This document shows positions 22,808 through 47,708 of a DNA stretch of 64,000 nucleotides, piece after piece (position 1 is the first letter of the stretch; every line of letters begins with the position of its first letter). The notes beneath the pieces are model-generated. The model saw only the letters and a list, made by a program, of their open reading frames with translations, did not search any database and was not told where the DNA came from. The position numbers and the translations under genes were made by a program. This DNA comes from Cliona cf. orientalis (Eukaryota; Porifera; Demospongiae; Clionaida; Clionaidae), in contig OZ005707.1 of the NCBI GenBank assembly GCA_963930775.1, positions 5,394,001 to 5,458,000 on the forward strand, read 5' to 3'.

Positions 22808-25264
22808 TTAGTTAGTGACATGATGCAGCAAGTGATATTTGAACGAGACAGTTGAGGAACTTGAAGTTATGTGAGATGGAGAGTTCCAAAATGAAATTGT
22901 ACGGGGGAAGAAAGAGTTTTGGAGCAAATTTGTACGAGACTGAGGTACCACGAACGTGTTGGTTGACTGTAAGCGTGTGAAATATGTTGTAGTATAGGGT
23001 ACAAGGGGAGCATTTGGAAAGACACAGTCTTCATTGACAATTTTATAGAGAAGACCAAGGCCAAGACATTTTCTCCGTATCTTAAGCTCAGGCAGGTTAC
23101 ACTTTTCAATGAGGTCAAGGTATGATACATCCCACTGTTTTGTGCATACTCTGAGAGCAAATTTTTGCACGTTTTCTAGTTTATATATGTCCTTGACAAG
23201 TTCAGGACTCCACACAGGAGCAGCATATTCCAGGTGCGGTCTTACTATGGTTGTATAGAGTTTAGTTAGAACTTCAGGATCTGACCATCGGTAAATTTTG
23301 TCAATGTGTGGCGTCCATGAAAGATTGGAGGAAAGTACAACTCCCAGGTATTTGTATTCAAATACTCTTTCAAGCGGTTGACCATAGAGGTGCAGCATAG
23401 GCATTTGGTTCCCCTTCGTTCTGCGTCTCGAGATTAGCATAACTTTACATTTTGCAGAATTCAAGCGGAGATCGTTTTCAGCCACCCACCTTCCAATGTT
23501 ATCAATCCCTTGTTGGACATTAATGAAATCTAGTGGGCAGTTGATCACTCTGTATAGTAGCATGTCATCTGCATAGAGAGTAGTGTGATTTCCATCTAGA
23601 GCAGTGGACTGGATGGAGTCATTGATGTACATTAAGAAAAGGAGAGGGCCAAGAACTGACCCTTGGGGAACTCCTGAGGTAGCATTACATGCAGATGACT
23701 TTTCTCCATTTAGGACAACATACTGTTTCCTGTTCATCAGGCATGAACATATCCATCTTAGGATGTACGGGTCCAGATCAAAAATCCGGAGTTTATCCAG
23801 AAGGGGCCTATGGGGTACTGAGTCGAAGGCCTTCTGTAAATCAAAAAATACTGCACATACTTCACTGCCTTGATCAAGGGCACTACACCAGTTGTAGGTG
23901 ATGTCAGCAAGGGCTGCTACCGTGGACTTTTTGGGTTGGAAGCCCCACTGCTGCAGTGCAATCGGGTGATGTTCATTCAGGTGATTGAAAATTAGGCTGT
24001 GAATGTGTTTTTCTAGCATTTTGCTCACGATTGGAAGCAGAGAAATCGGCCTGTAGTTGTTGACACTTGTGTGGTTACTCCCTTTAGGAACTGGGACAAC
24101 CGAGGATATCTAGGTAATTTGCCCGAACGAATGGACGTGTTCATAAGTTTTGTGATCCCAAGGGCAATGCTCACTGCAGTTTGTTTTAGCATTGTAGCGG
24201 ATATGCCATCCGGTCCTCTTGACTTAGTTGTGTCCAGTGACAACAGCATCTCCAGGACATCATCTTCAGTACAAAGTAGCTGTTCAGGACACGAATCTTG
24301 ATCAGGCAAATTGAGTTTGTTATAATCTGATATGTTGAGTGCGCGGTGGTTGAGCATCATTAAAGCAGGATGAGAAAAATTCATTTAGGAGAGTAGCTTT
24401 CTCAGTGTCATCGTGAATTGCTTTCTCTTGAGAATCCTTCAAGATTGGGATGGCAGATGTTTATTTTGATAGACATTTAACTAACTTCCAGAAAGTTTTT
24501 GGATTGGATGGATTTAGCTGTTTAAAGTACCTTGACTTCGCATTCTTTATCATATTTGCCACATTATTGCGCTTTTTCTTGTAGTCATTTTGATGGTCTG
24601 GCCTTCCTGTCCTTTTGACACGTCTGAATGATAAAATTCTCGCGCAAATTGCCTTAGTTATGTCTTTATTGATCCATGGAGCTTTCGAGTCAGCCTTCAG
24701 CTTGGTGGCAGGTATACACTGATGCATAATGGCCATAAATCTATTCTCCCAGGTAGTCCACATTTGATCAATGTCTCCATTCAGCAGGTCCTCCCAGTTA
24801 ATTTCATCTAGTAGCTCAATAGCTCTGTCAAAGTCAGCTTGCTGGTATCTCCAGATAGTCATTTGCGATTTATTCTTCTTCTTGCTAGGCCTTGAGGTGC
24901 TACATTGATGTGTTACACTTAAGTGGATACAGTTATGATCTGAAGTGCCTAAAGGAGGAGTCATACAGCCGCCTGCTTAAGCAGTTGAGGGTGGGACAGA
25001 AAGGCAAGATCTATGAGTGTATGATTTCCGGCAGACGAGATATGAGTTGCCTCAGTCACCACTTGGGTAAGCATAAGTGAATTACAAAAATTAGTTAAAT
25101 CTAGACATCAAATGATGACCAGTGTTATAAAAATCAATATTAAAATCACCTAACAAAATGAAATTAGAATACTTAACAATATTAAGTGATTCAACAGCAT
25201 TACAAAAAGCATCAAAATAAGCTACATCAGATGACGGTGGTCTATAAAAATTTACAATAATATG
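22808..25264 (-). mobile_element. Decayed non-LTR retrotransposon (LINE, CR1/Jockey-like), 5'-truncated
   Basis: Reading on the minus strand, 25264-25091 encodes the end of an apurinic-type endonuclease (FYRPPSS, ILLGDFNID). 24964-24461 encodes the usual linker (WINKDITKAICAR, NPKTFWKLV). 24384 to about 24100 and 24028-22808 encode reverse transcriptase, with DGISATMLK, AVFFDLQKAFDSVPH, GVPQGSVLGPLLFL and catalytic LYADDMLLY. The frame breaks near 25090, 24400-24460 and 24080-24110, so it is a dead copy. The 5' part of the endonuclease and any ORF1 are missing, as in typical 5'-truncated LINE insertions. Its 5' limit lies about 50 bp from the start codon of the divergent gene at 25316. Confidence 0.9.
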
Positions 25265-25274
25265 ATGAGCCGTC

Positions 25275-25285
25275 TGCGCATGCGT
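25275..25285. promoter_or_regulatory. NRF1-like motif upstream of the third coiled-coil gene
   Basis: CTGCGCATGCGT lies about 40 bp before the ATG at 25316, between the truncated LINE end and the gene. It matches the NRF1-type half-site palindrome seen at 4744 and 27476. Confidence 0.4.
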
Positions 25286-25315
25286 AGCACAAACTGACCT
25301 TGCGTTCCAGGAAAA

Positions 25316-25915
25316 ATGGCAGATTCTGATCCATCTGATCACAGGCACTTGGAGCAGCGATCTACAGCTAATAGATCCGTAGCTTTATACACCGGTGTAC
25401 GCCAAATTATTTCTTCACCACGATTCAGGCGCGCTACTGTACGTGTATGGTGTGTACTGAAGGTGATCATCTATGCTGGTGTCATCTTTATATTTCTGAC
25501 AATCTGTCGATTGGTGGTGCACAACCAAGCAATACTAGCGAGCCAACAAGCAATGCTGGTGAACTTACAAGGCACAGTCCAAGAATTGAGCAACAAACTT
25601 GACGCTCTGAGTGCCTTCGTGAAGACTCAGCAGCAAGCATTACTGAGCCTCCTAAGCAAGTTTGAATCAACACAGGACAAGAATACTCAAATGCAAGAGC
25701 TGGTTGAAAGTGTCAAGGCAGTTCAGCAGATGTCACAGAGCATAGCACATGCACAGAGTCAGAGACAAGCTGTGGCAAAAGGAGGTGCTCTTGAGAAACA
25801 GGTGGGTAAAGCTGTAATTGGTCTTGGACAAGTGATTGCCCCCTGGCCTTTCAAAATTGTGATGTCAGGTTACGATTTGCTCACTGGGCTTAGTACCCTG
25901 GTCAAGAAAAAGTGA
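25316..25915 (+). CDS. Single-pass membrane coiled-coil protein (199 aa)
   Basis: A single-exon frame. A polar N terminus of about 40 residues precedes a hydrophobic segment at about residues 43-65 (VIIYAGVIFIFLTICRLVV). A long Gln/Leu/Ser-rich helix follows, which should be a coiled coil. The C-terminal segment LEKQVGKAVIGLG matches IEKQIGSAV in the 7792 protein, and overall order and length (199 and 197 residues) agree, so the two are paralogues despite divergence elsewhere. The final 30 residues contain a second weakly hydrophobic stretch. Function is unknown. The decayed LINE directly upstream may have replaced the older promoter flank. Confidence 0.75.
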   Translation: MADSDPSDHRHLEQRSTANRSVALYTGVRQIISSPRFRRATVRVWCVLKVIIYAGVIFIFLTICRLVVHNQAILASQQAMLVNLQGTVQELSNKLDALSAFVKTQQQALLSLLSKFESTQDKNTQMQELVESVKAVQQMSQSIAHAQSQRQAVAKGGALEKQVGKAVIGLGQVIAPWPFKIVMSGYDLLTGLSTLVKKK

Positions 25916-26118
25916 ATATTACCGCGTTATGACTCCTACATTTAATCATAGCAAACGATTTTTGAAATAATAATAAAAATTAATTGTCTATCATCCCCCT
26001 CTACATTAATTTTGTTAATGAATCAAAATTTGTGACTTTGGATTTTGTAAACAACGTCCAATGCACACTGTGTGCCACAGTAATATGCACGAACACAGAT
26101 AAGTCTGCATTGAAGTGT

Positions 26119-27209
<1,091 letters not shown>

Positions 27210-27416
27210 ACTGCAATAAAACGAATAATATAGCTTGATCTTACAATTATTCAAACTCCCCCCCCCCCCCCCCCCCCCACACACAAGATCGATCAGAGCT
27301 TATTTTGCCTAAAATGATAGTGCAACGGGTAATATACACGTTCATGTATTGGTATGGAACCGTAAAATGGGATTTTTAATGTGAGAGAGACACGATTAAG
27401 GTGGATTTAAACTCAC

Positions 27417-27486
27417 TCTGGTACACGCTGTTCCTTGTCTTTGATGGTGCTGTCCAAAAAGAAAGACAGTCTTCTACGCATGCGCA
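27417..27486 (-). promoter_or_regulatory. RPS14 promoter, TOP-type transcription start and 5' non-coding exon
   Basis: On the minus strand a pyrimidine tract CTTTCTTTTT begins at about 27465, the usual 5'-TOP start of ribosomal protein mRNAs. A donor GTGAGT lies at 27416, giving a first exon of about 49 bp. The NRF1-like motif ACGCATGCGCA at 27476-27486 lies about 11 bp upstream of the predicted start. Confidence 0.6.
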
Positions 27487-29328
27487 CAAAATCGGGGCGG
27501 GTCCGATCCGAGGGCGTAGTGCGTGAGCGGAGCTGCACGAATGGAAGTATACGGAACTATTCATGCCCCAGCTCAGCTTTTGGATGATCAAGGTCAAAGC
27601 ACTCTACACTTGTTTCGTTTTGAAAGTTTGTAAGGAGTTGGAGGGGCGTATTTTAACCAGCTGGCGGACTACCGAAGGAACAAATTTCACGTAAAAACTC
27701 TCGTGTAAGTCGATACCTCAGCCTTTTGTATGTTTAACCCCAAGCCACGGCGAGGTTCTAGCTACTGTACCAGCTCGCCCCGACCTCGTGAGTTTGTAGT
27801 AGTCAGCAATTTTTATAAATAGGCGGCTCTGCTTAATAGCAGAAATTGGAATTCGTGCACTTATGATCGAGAGTGAGAGAGTTTATGTGAGTGTATGTAC
27901 AGGATGTTGTATGTTCAACTGCCCATGAATCGGATTTAGTAAAAAAAAAAATCATTTTCTCAAGTGTTTTTCATACTATCAGTACATGCTCAGTATTCCC
28001 AAAAGCACTCCATGCTGTACAGTAACAATAGTGTAATAGTCAAATTATTTAAGGCCATCAAATGATAAGCATGTGACATAGTGACCTCAGGGCATTATAC
28101 TCGGATCAATCGAACTCGTGTGTGTGTGTGTGTGTGTATGTATATATTTGAATGTCCCTGCATGCAGTAGCCATGCCTACACATGGTTATTTAATAGTAT
28201 AAGATAATCAGTAACCAGAGCCCATTGTATGAAATACTGTATGCAGTTGCATTGTTCGTGGGACACAATAATTCCCATTGTTTTCTCTTTAGCTCGTTAT
28301 GCATTGTTTTAGTTGTCATAGACGGTCCAACGTGTAGGCTTGCTGCATAATAGTGGTATTTTGTCTTTCTTGAATTTTTTTGTAAAGCCCTTGTGATCAG
28401 TAAAGCTGTATAGAACTCTTCCCTGCCTTCTTTATAAGAGCTTGTTGCCTCACCCCTGGCCCCTCCCTTCTCCCAAGTCCCATGTATATAGGGTGGGGTC
28501 TGGGACTTGCATTGCATGTGGGCCACCCTTAGTGGTAAGCCAATGGTGTATTTACAGAGAGAGAGAGAGAGAGAGAGAGCGAGTGTGTGTGTGTTGGGGG
28601 AGGGGGGATGGGGTGGGGGAGCTCTTGTGTGTGTGTCCATTGGTGTGATTGTGAGGACTAGCTAAGGTTAGAAGATTAATATGACGTTTTATGTGTGTTT
28701 TGGTTTACCTTGCATGCCTCCTCTAAGTGTGGTCGACTTTCTTTATCCTCTATAACTTTGGCGACACTACCACACGTACACACACACACACACACACACA
28801 TACATTAGTGTAGACACGCTATGTGCAAACAATACATAGAAGTTTTTTCACTGAAGATGTCTGCATACATGTGTTCCTGCTATCATTTATGTTGCTGTGA
28901 AACTAGGCCGTTTCACGTACATGTACGTCCTAGTCCATATGCATGTACGTATATACATATATTATTATATTTTAAATAGTTGTGTACATGCTCGATATGT
29001 GGCTGCTTGCTGTGTACCAGTGGGTAGCAAAAGCAAGTCATATCTCCTGTGTAAACTCCATGGCCAGTGGCATCCAAACAAGCGAGCGTGTGTGCATTCA
29101 TCTGTTTTTATTTGAATCATTGAGTCATTCCAAGAGTTGTGCCGTAGTTTAAACAGTTATCAAATTTTAGGGGTTTTGGATAAATCAAGAGACTTGTGTG
29201 GTGGTGCCTGTGCTTTTCTGTAAACTGTTTTTTATAAGTGTTTGGAGAGTTTAGGCTATCACAGAATTCCCCATCATTTTGTTTGTATAATCAACACCCA
29301 ATCCAGCCGGTCAACCTGGCTAGAGTGT

Positions 29329-29605
29329 CAACAACAAGAGAGAGGGAGGGAGGGAGAGAGGGAAGGGAGGGAGGAGAGAGACAGATAGAGAGGAGGAGAG
29401 AGAGGGGGAGGGAGGGAGGGAGAGAGTGGGATAGAGAAGGAGAGACAGATAGAGAGAAGGAGAGAGAGAGAGGAGGGAGGGAGGGAGAAGGAGAGACAGA
29501 TAGAGAAAAGGAGAGAGGGATAGAGAAGGAGAGATAGAAAGAGAGAGAGGGGGAGGGAGGGAGGGAGAGAGGAGAGACAGATGAGAGAAAGAGAGATGTG
29601 GAGGG
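29329..29605. repeat. GA-rich degenerate microsatellite (GAGA/GGGA)
   Basis: About 275 bp made almost only of G and A on the plus strand, with interspersed ACAGATAGAG units. Long open frames across it are low-complexity artefacts. Confidence 0.85.
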
Positions 29606-31120
29606 AGCGCAGGTGATTCAATATTGATCTTCTAATCATGTGAACTATTCCAGCTTCTAAACAAATTTGGAAGTATCACTACACCATACCTTGGCTTCTA
29701 CCAGTGTGTAGCTGCTACACAAACTTACCATAAGGGTTCTGGACGTCACTCGACTATTGTTGTACCTTCTCAGTCAATCCAGAGATGTTTACCACTTGAG
29801 TGACTTCCCTCCCCCTCCCTCTGTCTCTCTCCCTCCCTCCCTCCTCTTATTCCATTCCCACATTTATACATGCATAATTGGAGCGGTGCCATAAAATTGT
29901 TGCCATATTATTACTCATTTTAAGTCCTTGGTTGAAGCATTTATTGTACATTATTCTTTTGTGTGCCCATAGTGTACATGTAAACATTGTTTCACCACTG
30001 CTTAACCGATTAAAATTTCTATTAAATTTGCATATCTCCTATGTCATAATATTTGACCTGCATAAACTCTTCAGAATTTCCACCCCCTCTCTGTCTGATC
30101 TGGGGAGTGAGTGGGGTCATGCACCCCTCCCACTTGTGCACTCTATAGTGATGGCCCCGCCCCCTGAGATGAGGTCATGGTTATTGTAGTTGATATCAGT
30201 TCCATGCATGCATGCTGCTATACAGTGATTTATATCTCCTTATGATCCCAAGTATGCACAATTTGACATGAACTATTTATCGACGGTTTGCATACATACA
30301 TTGTATGTATGTACTTATATGTGGTACAGAAGGTGTGAGAAGGAATATGAAATAATTATTATCCATTTATTTACTATCTGTAGCGCATACTATGGGCAAT
30401 GTTTAGTATTCCATGCATAGCTCATCGGCAACTATGTTGTCCATAATTTGCGTGGCATATTGGTCTACCAACTACCTTGCTACAATGCAACCCAGCTGCT
30501 AAGACATCAGAGTAATAGCTATGCATTGGCCACATGCTCTTTTTTCCTAACAAAGCAATGGTTTCAACACACAACTCAATTCCCAGCATGACTTCACCAC
30601 CGCTGTGATTCTTGCAACATCCAGGGCAATATCCTCTTTTGGTGTATTGTCTGGCTTTGATTTTTGTGAAGTCTGCTTCCATTTTTAAGTGCAGTGTAGC
30701 TTCATAGAGCTTCCAGAAAGTTCCGGGATTGTATACATGTGTGTATTCTTGATAATAATATTATGTGAATATATGGTTAGCAAGTCTGATTATTGTATCA
30801 ACAAGGATGCAGGATACAAGGGAAAGGAATTTAATAGTCTAATTCCAGGGAGTTAGAATTGCTTAATCAATTAGTGTAGGAGTCTATTTCCTTATTTGAA
30901 CTAGTAGCAATTATTAGTTGCTTGATTGTGTGCACTATACATTGTGCCTACAATGTGTACAGTTGTATATACATGTGTATGTGACTGTTTATTCCAGATA
31001 GAAAGTAATTAACTTTCTCTTGTGGAAACCCCCCCCCCCCCCCCCCCCCGGCAGTGACGATGCTGTCACTGTGGCTCTCGGCTAGATACACTAGCCATCA
31101 GGCCTAACTCATCAATAATT

Positions 31121-31222
31121 CATTCCTGTAGTGCTTGTATACAAGTCTCAAGTCCTGAGATTTTCTTTCAGGGAAAAGAAAATCTCAGGACTTGAGACTT
31201 GTATACAAGTGCTACAGGAATG
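31121..31222. repeat. About 102 bp near-perfect palindrome (hairpin)
   Basis: 31121-31168 is the reverse complement of 31175-31222 with about two mismatches, leaving a loop of about 6 bases. Either strand would fold into a stem of about 48 bp. It is flanked by ordinary AT-rich DNA; no coding frame is involved. Confidence 0.9.
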
Positions 31223-31477
31223 TATTCCAGATAGTCTCAATTAGGAGCATGTACATGTGTATGTGTATGTGTGCCTATGTAGTGATATATCTCATCCTCA
31301 ACGTTGACCGCGTGTTCTAGTTGAACAATGTCCTCCTTGACCCTATCTGAACCCATGGAATCACTTTGCATTATTCCTGGTCGATGAAGGGATGATTTAA
31401 TTACATGTATACTCTGTTATAATAATCCTTATTTAGTGATTTAGTACTGGGGGATATCATTACAAGTACAAATACCG

Positions 31478-31625
31478 TGTTTGTGCTAATATGTAAAAAT
31501 GCATGATCTAATTAGCGCAAGAAAATTCGCGTTCTAGGATTTTTCATAGTGTATCTTAATAGACCAGAAAATCGCACGAATTAAAAATTGTTTTTTAGCT
31601 TGCGTTCTCTTAGCATAAACACGGT
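31478..31625. mobile_element. 148 bp MITE with TACCGTGTTTGTGCTAA termini
   Basis: The terminal inverted repeats are TACCGTGTTTGTGCTAA and TTAGCATAAACACGGTA. The interior matches, in inverse orientation, a second copy at about 35213-35380. Likely a Tc1/mariner-type MITE with TA included in the termini. Confidence 0.7.
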
Positions 31626-32039
31626 ACTAAATTTAGTGTCCTCTCTCCTTGCTTTCTTATCTTTACTTTATTCTGTAACTGAAACATGTCCGAATCAATG
31701 TATTATAACTATGACCAAATGGAGGCTCACTACAAGCTTGGTAGTGTTAGGCTATAATAGGCACTACAATGGGTATACATGATGTACATGGGCTTTTGTT
31801 GGTAATTGTGTGTATGTATGATGTGTAGGAAGTGGCTTTGTTGAGTGCCAGGTGATTTTCCCCTGCTGGACTTAAAGAGCTGCTGTTGTCTCAACATGGC
31901 CTCCCAGTAAAGGTCTGTGTGTTCTCTAGACCTGTGGGACCCTGCTCTTTAGTGTGGTACCTGTAGCTACATGTATAGGCTCAGTCTTGCCACTGGCTAT
32001 GATGGCTTTGTTCAATGAGAAGCTCTCACAGCCTAGACT

Positions 32040-32043
<4 letters not shown>

Positions 32044-32114
<71 letters not shown>
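32044..32114. repeat. (GT)n microsatellite
   Basis: About 35 uninterrupted GT units. Apparent frames on both strands across it encode only Val-Cys or Thr-His repeats and are not genes. Confidence 0.95.
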
Positions 32115-32116
<2 letters not shown>

Positions 32117-34261
32117 TGGTCCTAGCCTGGTTCCAGGAAAGCATGCCCTATACATTACCTTGATGTAGGTCCCTCTAGTGGTATTAGCACACCCTTGTGT
32201 GTGTGTGTGTGTGGTGTATTCTCTATGGATTCCTGCTGTTGGCTTGCTGGCCGATTCCTACATAGTCCAATATGGTTAGCGACACAAGTATTCATGATGC
32301 AAGAGAACATCAAAGAGCTTAGGGCTGACATTATTCCCATAACCTTTCTCCTTTCATTGAAGCACCACCATAATGCTTTACCAAGTAACTAAAACCCTCA
32401 TACGATAATTATAGGCATGCGTGCTTCTGTTGAAGTTATAATTATGCAGCTACACGCATCCGAGTCTGGTGCACGTAATACCTTTACCTTTGTCAGTGTT
32501 AGCGACGACCCCATGGGCACTTAACTACAAAAGGGCACATCGAGCTAATGAGTTGGGTATTTTCTTCCCCTTTAACTCCCAGCTTGCTTAAGCCCATTGG
32601 TGGTGCCTTATGTCTTCTGGCTGGCCCACCTGGTACTGCACTGCACTGACGAGGTCCAATTAGGCTGAAACAGCTGTTTGCAATTGCACTTTTGGCACCT
32701 ATGTTTTGATGTTTCATGTAATCTCGTGCCCAACCCTATTCCCAGTTTTTCAATATTGCATACACTTTCATTACGCAACGTTATCAAAGCTTGGAATGGG
32801 AATGGGACTGTCAATAGTACCCCTCCGTCAGTCCTGTTCTTGATCTTTGGATATTGATGGTTTTAGCCTACATGTACATGTATGAGTATACATAAGCTGT
32901 TTGGGGTGATGTAGAGTGTCCCATGGGATAACCACTACATGTAGTCCCTGCAGTACCACCCCTAGCTTGCTGGCCGATTCGTGATGGATCTATGTTATCT
33001 TGCATGTAGACTTTCATATTCTGCTCTGTCTACTTTACAAGGCTCTTTTAGACCTACATCTGCAAATCTGAAGAAGATGAGTGTTTTTGTAGATACATAA
33101 TACATGTACATAACATGTACACTCACACTAGTGCAAATGTACGCTTTCTTTTGTACTTCTCTGTAAATATGATTTTTTTTATGCATCGCTATGTATACTT
33201 TTTCTCTTTTACATGTACATACATGTATGTACATGCAACATGTACATGTACATGTATAATAATATGCATGTACATGTAGCTGGGCCCACAGCCAGCGCTT
33301 TGAGGAAGAGGTGTCCTTACTTTACGTAGGGGTGCCACTGTATCCCACAAGATAGGGTGTGTGTGTGTGTGTGTGTGTGTGGTTTTGCTAGTGGAGTGTG
33401 ATATTGAATCAGAAAGAGGGTTTTTGGGGGGGCTAGATGGATGGGAGTTTGTAGCCCATTTTCCTGTTGTTTGCCTCGTGAAGGGGCTGTTTTGATGCAG
33501 TGCCACCATTGTTTATCAACCGTTGCAGCCTACTCGAGTCAGCAACAGCTCCACTAGAAGAGAGTAGAAAGATGAGTACAGTTTAGTATATTGATAGTTT
33601 ATGTAATAGGTCGATAGTAGAACTATCGAAATATAGTGTGTGAAATTATGCAAGTGAGAATTAAACTTGATGAGCTCCTCTCCGTGTCCATAGCTTGTGA
33701 TGTATGTACTGGTATATGTATATATGTATCTGTTTCGAGTATACAGTGTCTGTTGTGGACCTCTGAAATAGGGATACCCCTCTAATCAGGACACTGCCCG
33801 TTGTCCCAGCTAGCAGCTAAATAGGAGAGGTGTACAAAACAACCTCTGAAGACAAAGGGGCCTCTTTATTTGACATTTAATCAATTTGGTCCCAAGGGTA
33901 TTATATCAGGCAATCCTGTAACAGAGAGCTTCCATGTATGTTACCAATGCTAGGCACCTAAGTGCCCCTTAGGTTTAGGATTGAGATAATTTTCATGTAA
34001 GGCAGTAATGAAATGCCCAACTGTTGCACAGGGAGCAAGTGAGGAGGATGCACTGTAGGTCTCTGAAATAGAAATGTAGTCATGTACATTGTATGTGTGG
34101 TGTCCTTAGTATAGATAAACTTTCATAGATGATGTTTTGTAGGCAGCATGTTAATGTTTAGGCAAGCTCATAGCTAATGTCAAGAATAATATACTCTTGC
34201 TAATATTGACTATAAATATTTTTCAATAACTTTTCTGGGCTTATGATAATATATGTATAAT

Positions 34262-34310
34262 TTGGGGCGAGCCTGAGTGAGCTCTGAATACACAAGAAAC
34301 TAGAAGCGGT
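34262..34310. mobile_element. Solo end of the GGGGCGAGCCTGAG element family
   Basis: TGGGGCGAGCCTGAGTGAGC followed by CTGAATACA and AGAAGCGG matches the terminus of the family at 14879 and 15839, and an inverted fragment at 53758-53806. I did not locate the partner end nearby. Confidence 0.5.
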
Positions 34311-35212
34311 GTATACAGTGTATATATTACACATATATTTATGCGTGATCTTGCATGGCAACGACTCAATGTGCATGCTCAGACACCACGTGTTAGACTT
34401 TACCGTGACTGGTAAAGGTCGTCATCAACGCAGTCGGTCGATCGAAAGTCAGACTTGCGATAGTGCAGTGTGGCTTGAGCTCAAGGACGATAAAAATGTG
34501 TGTCATGGAGCGTGCTATTGGGTAACTTTCGACCAGGGCTACTTATTTATCTCGAGTTAGAACCATGGCAGTGGCAATCATTCACGGTTGGCATACCATC
34601 AGTGATGATATTCACTAACTAGCTGTACCACATCAAAATGACTGCACCATTCTCCAGCTCATTGTAAGCTTTAATATTAACGTACTCAAGGATGTCAAGA
34701 ATCATGCCATGGCCAAACTGAGAGCCTGGCTGCTGGTTATTTGTATGCTTGGCACTGCTCTAAGCGGCTGCATACTAGCCATGCTATGGTAGGAGACTCG
34801 AGTAGACTTCCTGACTTAAAAACCCAAGGTATTCCAACACTATGATTACAAATAAAGCGCTGGAGTACAGCTGATGCCATGAGTGAAGGTTCACACCACC
34901 TGATGGTATCATCTTCCTAGTATTAATGATGTCAGTTAATTGCTAATTGCTGCAATTGGCTTGGGTGGTGTGCATGATAATTAGATTGTGGGAAATTGTA
35001 TTTTCTGGTGTACTGCGGTATGCTAATTAGAGTGGGCGTCGGCGCACATAAGTACAGGGCGCCCACTCGTGTTGGTCACGCTACAGGATGGCTGGCATTG
35101 CTGAGCAGTGCACATTAGATTTTATCAGTGAGGGACTAGCGAGTATTTTTAAAGATGTATGCACAGCCTAGCATTCCAGGTATAGTCGAGTTCCAAAAAT
35201 GGATGAAAAATT

Positions 35213-35380
35213 AATACCGTATTTATGCTAATAGAAGGCAAGCTAAAAAATAATTACGATTTTAAATTTTGCGCGATTTTCTGGTAGAGATCGTCACGCA
35301 CTCCATTAAGATACACTATGAAAAATCCTAGAACACGAATTTTCTTGCGCTAATTAGATCATGTGTTTTAAACACAGTAG
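35213..35380. mobile_element. Second, inverted copy of the 31478 MITE
   Basis: It begins TACCGTATTTATGCTAA and contains the reverse complement of the 31478-31625 interior, for example CATGATCTAATTAGCGC on the other strand. It is somewhat diverged and has an insertion relative to that copy. Confidence 0.65.
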
Positions 35381-35865
35381 TCAATACTAGCTAGCGATTT
35401 GCTACAGTGTCCTTCACTTGGGGATCTATGATACCCTTGGGCTGACTGAGTAGCCAGTTTTGCGATTGGTTCCTTTACAATCTTCTGTTAAGATCACACT
35501 GGTACAGTTGCACGGGAGCTTTGAAAAGTGACTGCAAACTTTAGGTATCTCTGTCTCAGTGTTATGATGAGATACATATTATGTGTACAAGGTCGTACCC
35601 ACACTGGTGGTTTTGATATTTTTGTTGGTTCTCGAGAGTGAAAGTGTGCAGCTGAAAGTAGTATTATCTACACAGCTTTTGCAAGCCAAAAAGTACTCAA
35701 AACTGTGCTTATTTTAAGTGGCTGTGTCACTGTTGATTGATAATGGTGGTGATTGTGATCTACATGTACATGTTGTACAATCTAGATACATGTACCACAC
35801 ACTCACATTCACCCCCCCCCCCCCACACACACACACACACTCCTGCACCAACAGGGTAGGAGAGA

Positions 35866-47708
<11,843 letters not shown>

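Larger units (their letters stand above)
27490..35865. other. 8.4 kb without a recognised gene; likely 5' intron or flank of EFA6
   Basis: No exon I can support. The sequence is dominated by microsatellites: (GT)n near 28120, 28580, 32041 and 33358; a GA-rich block at 29329-29600; C homopolymers at 27257-27278 and 31029-31049; and TACATGTA-type palindromes. Small inverted-repeat elements also occur. Because the EFA6 start codon follows a CAG acceptor-like site at 35854, non-coding first exons may lie here, for example the GC-richer stretch near 27540-27710, which ends in a CGT|GTAAGT donor and would share a divergent promoter with RPS14. That is inference. Confidence 0.45.

Noticed and set aside
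28191..29639. Several open frames of 60-150 codons on both strands
   Set aside because: They consist of GT, GA or GGGA microsatellite translations (Cys-Val, Arg-Glu, Ser-Leu runs) and have no domain.
30422..30682. 86-codon minus-strand frame with several cysteines (GYCPGCC)
   Set aside because: It has a protein-like look, but no recognisable family, no splice context and AT-rich surroundings; not enough to call a gene.
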